NCBI RefSeq assembly: GCF_950023065.1
Contig: NC_088677.1
Location: forward strand, 18,373,230 to 18,437,229
DNA length: 64,000 bases
Direction of reading: 5' to 3'
Source of the DNA: Planococcus citri
Lineage: Eukaryota; Arthropoda; Insecta; Hemiptera; Pseudococcidae
Positions 58,727-64,000 of this stretch are shown here, in pieces. A model generated the notes under the pieces. The model saw nothing but the letters and a program-made list of their open reading frames with translations. It made no database searches and was not told where the DNA came from. Numbering within the stretch: position 1 is the stretch's first letter; every line of letters starts with the position of its first letter. The position numbers were made by a program, and so were the translations under genes.

Positions 58727-59857
58727 GAATGTTTCCTATCTTTGTAATCATTTTTCTCGCATGCCTACATTAAATCTTTCAGCAAATATCAACAACGGGT
58801 GCCCTATTAATAAGTGGGTCATTCCATGCCAAATCGACGGATTTCTGCACGAGGGGGTCTTCGATTTTTTTCAAAATCAGATCACGTTTAGAGGTCATAA
58901 AACAATGGCAATTGACAGATGACGCAAATCGGACATTTTTTCGATTTTTTTGGCCGAGCTGTGGGGCTTTAAAGTTTTCCAAAATGGCCAAAAATTGAAA
59001 ATGTCAGTTGCAAATTGCTCCGGCTGCACGTGGTATAAAATTTTGAACTTTTTTTCAAATTGTAGTACTTTGAGAGGGTAATTGACGAATGATGTCGAGA
59101 TCAGTGTTGCCACTTTCAAAACCTAAAAAAATCGATTTAAAAACTTAAAATTTAAATATAACCACGATGTCCGCGAGTAAAAATTCTGAAAAATTCTCAG
59201 TTTTAGTCCTTTTCATGTAGAATAACATATCAAAAAATTGGACTGGCACTTTTTTTCATTTTTGAGAAAAAAAATTACAAGTTTGGCACTTATTGCAAGA
59301 ATATACCATTCTAAAAAATGAAAATTTTTAGATTTTTGAGATATTTTACCAATGTGTAGACGAACATTTAAAAAAAATTCCCCTCTCTCGCAATCTGTCA
59401 ACGAATTGACGAGAAATGCCATTTTTCGTACTATAATAATTTTAAGAGCGAAACATATTAAAAAAAATTCGCCGCTGTTTTAAACAAAAGCAGAAACCTA
59501 AATATTTCACCAATATGTGGACGGACATGTGAAAAATCCCCCCTCCCCCTAATTTGTCAGTGAATTTACATGAAATACCATTTATTTGGCTATGATTTTG
59601 CAAGTGATGCACATTGAAATAATTTTGCCACGGTTTTGAGCAAATGAAAAGAACACCATTTTCATAAAACATTTTACTAGGAGTGAAACCGGGTTGTAAC
59701 TACCTGCTTCAACTTTCTTTGAGACCCGGTAAACATTTGGTTTTGTAGTACCATTTTTTCGCTACAAAATGACTCCTCATTTTTCAAATTTGGTCCAAAA
59801 ACTTGGGCTCCAGAATTTTTTTTCTGAATCAACTTTTTTCGTTCAACTTGACTCGAT
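58727..59857. other. Spacer with a ~165-bp tandem duplication
   Basis: No gene. 59340-59480 and 59500-59650 are diverged direct repeats (ATATTT.ACCAAT.TGT.GACG, CA.TGAAAT.CCATTT). The segment starting GTCATTCCATGCCAAATCGAC near 58818 looks transposon-derived. Confidence 0.45.
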
Positions 59858-61121
59858 TAGTCGGGGGGGGGGGGGCGCATAAGGACCACTTGGACCCCAC
59901 TGCCGATCCTCCGGGCCAACTTTTTTCTTAAAGGGGGAGTCCTAAGGAACATTTCTAGTCCTTGTCCTCAAAAAAAAGTGGCCCTACTTACAAAATGGCT
60001 GCCATTTTCATTGACAGGTCAGCTGAAATCGCAGATTTTGCATTCCAACCTAGGACTAGCATGAAATTTTTTAAACCGTACAAAGGTAGATCGAAAGAAC
60101 AGGCAAAAATTCATCACCTGTCAAAATTTCTAGTGCTAAAGTGCTTTTTTCGATTTTTGGTGAATTTTCAAAAATCAAATTTTGGCCAAAATGTGAGAAA
60201 AAAATCAAAATTCTACCAAATTGACTTACAAAGCTTAAATTTGAGATATGCCCTATTTTCGACCTGCCAAATCGATTGGAAACTGTTTCAAACCGTTTTG
60301 AGCAGTTCTGAAGCCTCCAGCAGATTTTTGAAACTCAAAATTCTCACAAAATTTTATCAAATGGAGTTGGAAAGCCGAAATTAATTCTGAAAACTAATTT
60401 CAATACGTTGTGAAGTCGATTGCAGGTAAATTTCAAGTCGTTTTGGAACCTCCAGCAGTTTTTTGAAAATTACTGGAGAGTCCAGTAAATTTTTGAAACT
60501 AGAAATTCCCCTAAAATTTCATCAAAATGGAGATAGAAAGCTGAAATTAACTATCCACTACAATTTTAACACCCTCTGAAGACGACTTCAGGCGGATTCA
60601 AGTAATTTTGTAGCCTCCAGTGACTTCTTGAAAGGTTTCATGGCGTTTTTAGGAGAATTGAAATTTCGAAAAATTAGCTGGAAGCTTCAAAACCACTTGA
60701 AACCCCCGTCCCCCATGCAGTCGACTTCATAATATTATTGTATTGAAATTAGTTTGCAGAGTACATTTCGGCTTGCTAACCCCAGTTGATGAAATTTCAA
60801 GTTTCAAAAATCTACTGGAGGCTCCAGTAATTTTCAAAAAATCGCTGGAGGCTCCAAAACGACTTGAAATTCACCTGCAGTCGATTTCATAGCGTATTGA
60901 AATTAATTTTCAGAATTAATTCCGGCTTTCCAACTCCATTTGATGAATTTTGTGAGAATTTCGAGTTTCAAAAATCTGCTGGAGGCTCCAGAACTGCTCA
61001 AAATGGTTTGAAGCAGTTTCCAATCGATTTGGCAGGTCGAAAGTAGGGTATATCCCAAATTTCAGCTTTGTAGGTCAATTTGGTAAGATTTTGAAGTGAT
61101 CCTTATGCGCCCCCCCGACTA
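59858..61121. mobile_element. Foldback element, copy C (1264 bp)
   Basis: Ends TAGTCGGGG...GCGCATAAGGA and TCCTTATGCGCCCCCCCGACTA, clear inverted repeats differing in G-run length. Possible 3-bp GAT duplication (59855-59857, 61122-61124). The core pairs internally and matches copies A and B (CTGCTGGAGGCTCCAG, CGATTTGGCAGGTCGAAA). The open frame at 59962-60384 is assembled from the repeat and is not a gene. Confidence 0.85.
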
Positions 61122-62835
61122 GATGATGTGTTCAAATGGAACAGATGAGCGAGTCAAAAAGAACGAAGAGTTTCCCATAAGAAAATAACAGAAAATTAGC
61201 GCATGATTCTGAATTTTATAAAATATGTTCTTCGCCTCAACGAGATGAGCTCTAATGTGATATTTTTACAAGCTTTCTAAGGCAGGAAGGTCCGAAATTG
61301 GCATTTTGAGGCATTTTTTGAAATCACAAATGTGTATCGAAAGAAAACTATTGAGCCGATATGAATTTAATTTTGTACAGTGATGTGAATTAGCGTATTA
61401 TTTCGAAATATAATGCCATTTTTCAAGAAAATAAAATCATTTTTGACCTTCTTTTTCTTAATTTGAAAATTTCTTTCCCTCCTTTAACCCCTCCCCTCCT
61501 CGAATAGAAAGTTTTCGTTGTATCATTGAAATGGGCCATTTACATCATAATTGCTATTACTGTGCAAGATCTCAAGCAAATCTGTTCATTTGGACTTGGA
61601 GAGGCTGTTGCCTTTCAAAACTTTCAAATTTCAGGAGCTTAGTAAGCAAAACTACTTACATTATTGTTATTTATTGGCTCTTTTCTTTAAATTTTCAGTT
61701 AAATTTGCTTAGTAAATAGTAATTGGAGTCTCTCACCGTGTAATTTTTTTTGATGGGTTGCATGACATTTTTTATTAGGTACCTACTATTCGAAAACTTT
61801 ATTCAATTACCTATTTTGAATCCAAAACTTGTCGAAAAATCTTGAAAATAGTTTTGATTGAAATTTCTGATTTTCCCTCAAACTTTTAACCTATTTTGAT
61901 AAATTGCGATTGCATGATACCTTTCCAATAATTCCGAAAATCGTGAGCCAATTTTAAACTCAAAATTCTTCAGAACTGTTCGAAAAACTTGTTCGTTGAA
62001 ATACTTGGGTACCTACAGGTAGGTACCTTAGGCCTGCTAACGATTTTTGATGCTGTATTTGCCTATTTGGATATTTCAGAGGAAACGAAGACCCCAGGGC
62101 ATTTAAGCTCCAACAAAAACTGTACGATAAGATAAATGTTGTGATTGTGACCTACCCAAAACAACGATTGGCAATGGAATGAATCTAAAGCTAAACTAAA
62201 CGGAGATTCTCCAAACATTAATGAGCCATTTATTTTTGTAATTTTGTATTTTTCTTCAAGATTTCAATCTTTAGATTTATTTCTGAAATGTAGAAGAAAG
62301 AAATGGGGACGAGGACGACTCTTGTTTTAATTTGTATGTTTTGTGCCTACTTCCAGTAATTCCATACTCGTACTTCCAGTTCCAGCAAAAATAATATTTT
62401 TATAATTAAGTTTGAATGTAATGTAGGTAAATTCTAAATTATTACGGATTGATCAGTTTCGTGATGGTAAATCGATGAATAAATTTAATTAAATTATTAG
62501 ATTACGTTTAATATTCCATAATGATAATTTTTTTTAAATTTTTAATAAAAATTTAAAAGTTCTTCGGCTAATTGACGTTTCTGTTTCTTCTGCAAGTACA
62601 CATCACCGGTAAAGTTGTCAAACATCAATGATCAAACTTCAAAAAAAGTTTACGTAGGTATTGATGATAAAATTGATAAGTTTTTTTGCAAATAAAATTA
62701 TTTATCGATAAATTTTCCGTGAAAAATGACGAATCGCAGTAAAATTATCCCATCGGAAACGAAATTGTATCAGTCTCATTACGCGTACTGCTACTGTATA
62801 TATCTGTAGGCTTATGTGACGTACTAGTTTTGCAA
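61122..62835. other. Spacer upstream of the TMEM87-like gene
   Basis: No gene supported; AT-rich. The open frame at 61531-61719 has no recognisable domain. A TCAGTC initiator-like sequence lies at about 62771, 65 bp before the start codon. Confidence 0.4.
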
Positions 62836-64000
62836 ATGTTTCATGTTCTGTTTTCCGTCCTGCTCTTTTCCACTTTTTTCTCCAGTGCTTTTCTTCTGTC
62901 GGACAAAGCAAAATGGGATTTCAATATCTCCCAGGTAATTTGATAATTCACCCGTTCAAAATACTTCTCGGTTCTCGTATGCTTTACTAATCAGTATCTG
63001 TATGTTTACTTTCAGGATCTGAATTTCATACGAACAGCGCGAAGTTTATTCAAAGGTTCAGAGATCATCGTACAAAGTACAGAACTCTTCTTCTAATTAG
63101 TAAAATAATGATATTTTATTTATCTAAATCACCTGTGTTCATCTTTCAGTATTCTGCAAGCCGAAAACTAATGCAAGTACGAGTATAAACGTAGCATGGG
63201 CTCTATCAGAAACCATTTGCTGGGAAGATTATTTGAACTTGGCTAATCCCAGCGTAAGTGTTTCTGTTTACCTATATGCTTGAAAACATATTTGAAAATT
63301 TAACGTTTCAATATTTTTCATAGTCATTGAGCGATCTACAAGCCATGTATCTAACTGAGAACCGTAAAAACGGCGATAAATATTACATACGGCCTGAACC
63401 TCAAACGTTGCCATGCACCGATAAAATAGTTTTGGTAAAGTTCACCGTTTTTTATTAATTTTTTTTCTCATAAAATTAAACGAGTACGTAATGATGATAA
63501 TGTGTCTATTTGTAGAAAGAATACAAATTCCCCAGTCCTGAAATGAATAATGGGAAGTTACCCGAAGAGCCTAGTAAATCTATGCCGAAGAAGAGTGGGG
63601 TATGGTTTGTTAATTATTACGATCGATTTGAAAATTAAGATTATGAAAATTTAATACGATGTATTCTTTTGCAGGGTTACAGAACTCCTATTTATACGAT
63701 AACTAAAGATGGCTTGTACCTGCTGACTTTGAACATTTCGTTTGTGGATTCCAAACCTTTCGAAGCAAAGGTTCACATCGAAATGAAAGGAACTTATGGT
63801 TACCTTTCTGCAGCCGAATGGCCATTATTACCGGTAATTTACTTTCTGTGTCTGGGTGTTTTTCAATACTTACATATGTGAAAATAATCTTTACTTATTA
63901 TTCGATGATGTTGTGTTGTAGTTTTACGCCACCATGTGTGTAGTTTACGTATTCTTTTCTTTAGTCTGGTTAACTGTATCTTTTATGCAGTGGAGAGATC
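62836..64000 (+). CDS. TMEM87A-like: TMEM87/GOST-family seven-transmembrane protein, 5' part
   Basis: TMEM87 proteins are Golgi-localised GOST-family membrane proteins with a lumenal GOLD-like domain followed by seven helices; roles in endosome-to-Golgi traffic and mechanosensitivity have been reported. Exons 62836-62934, 63016-63076, 63150-63253, 63324-63434, 63516-63599, 63675-63833 and 63922-64000 (open) join in phase to 232 codons. Residues 1-18 form a signal peptide (MFHVLFSVLLFSTFFSS). The lumenal domain includes LFKGSEIIVQ, a Cys pair (IFCKP and TICWED) spaced as in the family, and DGLYLLTLNISFVD. GYLSAAEWPLLPFYATMCVV marks entry into the first transmembrane helix, and QWRD closes it, diagnostic of TMEM87. 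A versus B cannot be told; insects usually have one gene. Confidence 0.88.

Noticed and set aside
59962..60384. 140-aa plus-strand frame
   Set aside because: It lies entirely within foldback element C and is built from its palindromic repeats; related copies do not keep the frame.

Overview
This window is nuclear DNA from an insect. The evidence is short phase-consistent GT-AG introns, a ZAD-C2H2 zinc-finger gene (an arthropod-expanded class), AATAAA poly(A) signals, a TATA/TCAGT core promoter, and AT-rich spacers full of GTAGGTACCTACCTA-like motifs. I infer a sap-sucking hemipteran, possibly a mealybug or other scale insect. That rests on general sequence character and is not proven.

Layout. 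1-3 kb: a ZAD + seven-finger C2H2 gene (minus strand, runs off the left edge). 4-5.7 kb: a hAT-type non-autonomous transposon carrying two younger MITEs. 5.9-11.4 kb: a complete Copia retrotransposon (minus) with identical 225-bp LTRs and a 5-bp target duplication (TSD). 11.65-16.65 kb: a ~365-bp satellite array broken by two transposons with clear TSDs. 17-34 kb: a tandem duplication carrying two intact paralogues of an unrecognised 728/729-aa protein. Each copy has since gained its own palindromic element. 34.5-37.5 kb: KXD1 (BORC subunit, plus) and UBE2C (APC/C E2, minus), tail to tail. 38-50 kb: gene-poor, with foldback elements and a 29-bp minisatellite with an inverted segment. 50.7-58.7 kb: a secreted protein resembling Rhythmically expressed gene 5, whose 5.1-kb intron holds a (TCTCGG)n array split by a hAT MITE. 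59.9-61.1 kb: another foldback element. 62.8-64 kb: the 5' part of a TMEM87/GOST membrane protein gene (plus).

The cellular genes are unrelated and show no operon-like logic. KXD1 acts on lysosome positioning, UBE2C on mitotic ubiquitination, TMEM87 in the Golgi/secretory membrane, and the ZAD protein is a probable transcription factor. The distinctive biology is the lineage-specific tandem pair, whose amino-acid differences cluster in a few patches, and the dense set of non-autonomous DNA transposons. Many of these can be delimited to the base from their TSDs, and one has a paralogous empty site in this window.

Exon models were checked by codon phase: every internal junction is in frame, and total lengths of complete genes divide by three. 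Similarity calls come from recognising motifs, not from a database search.
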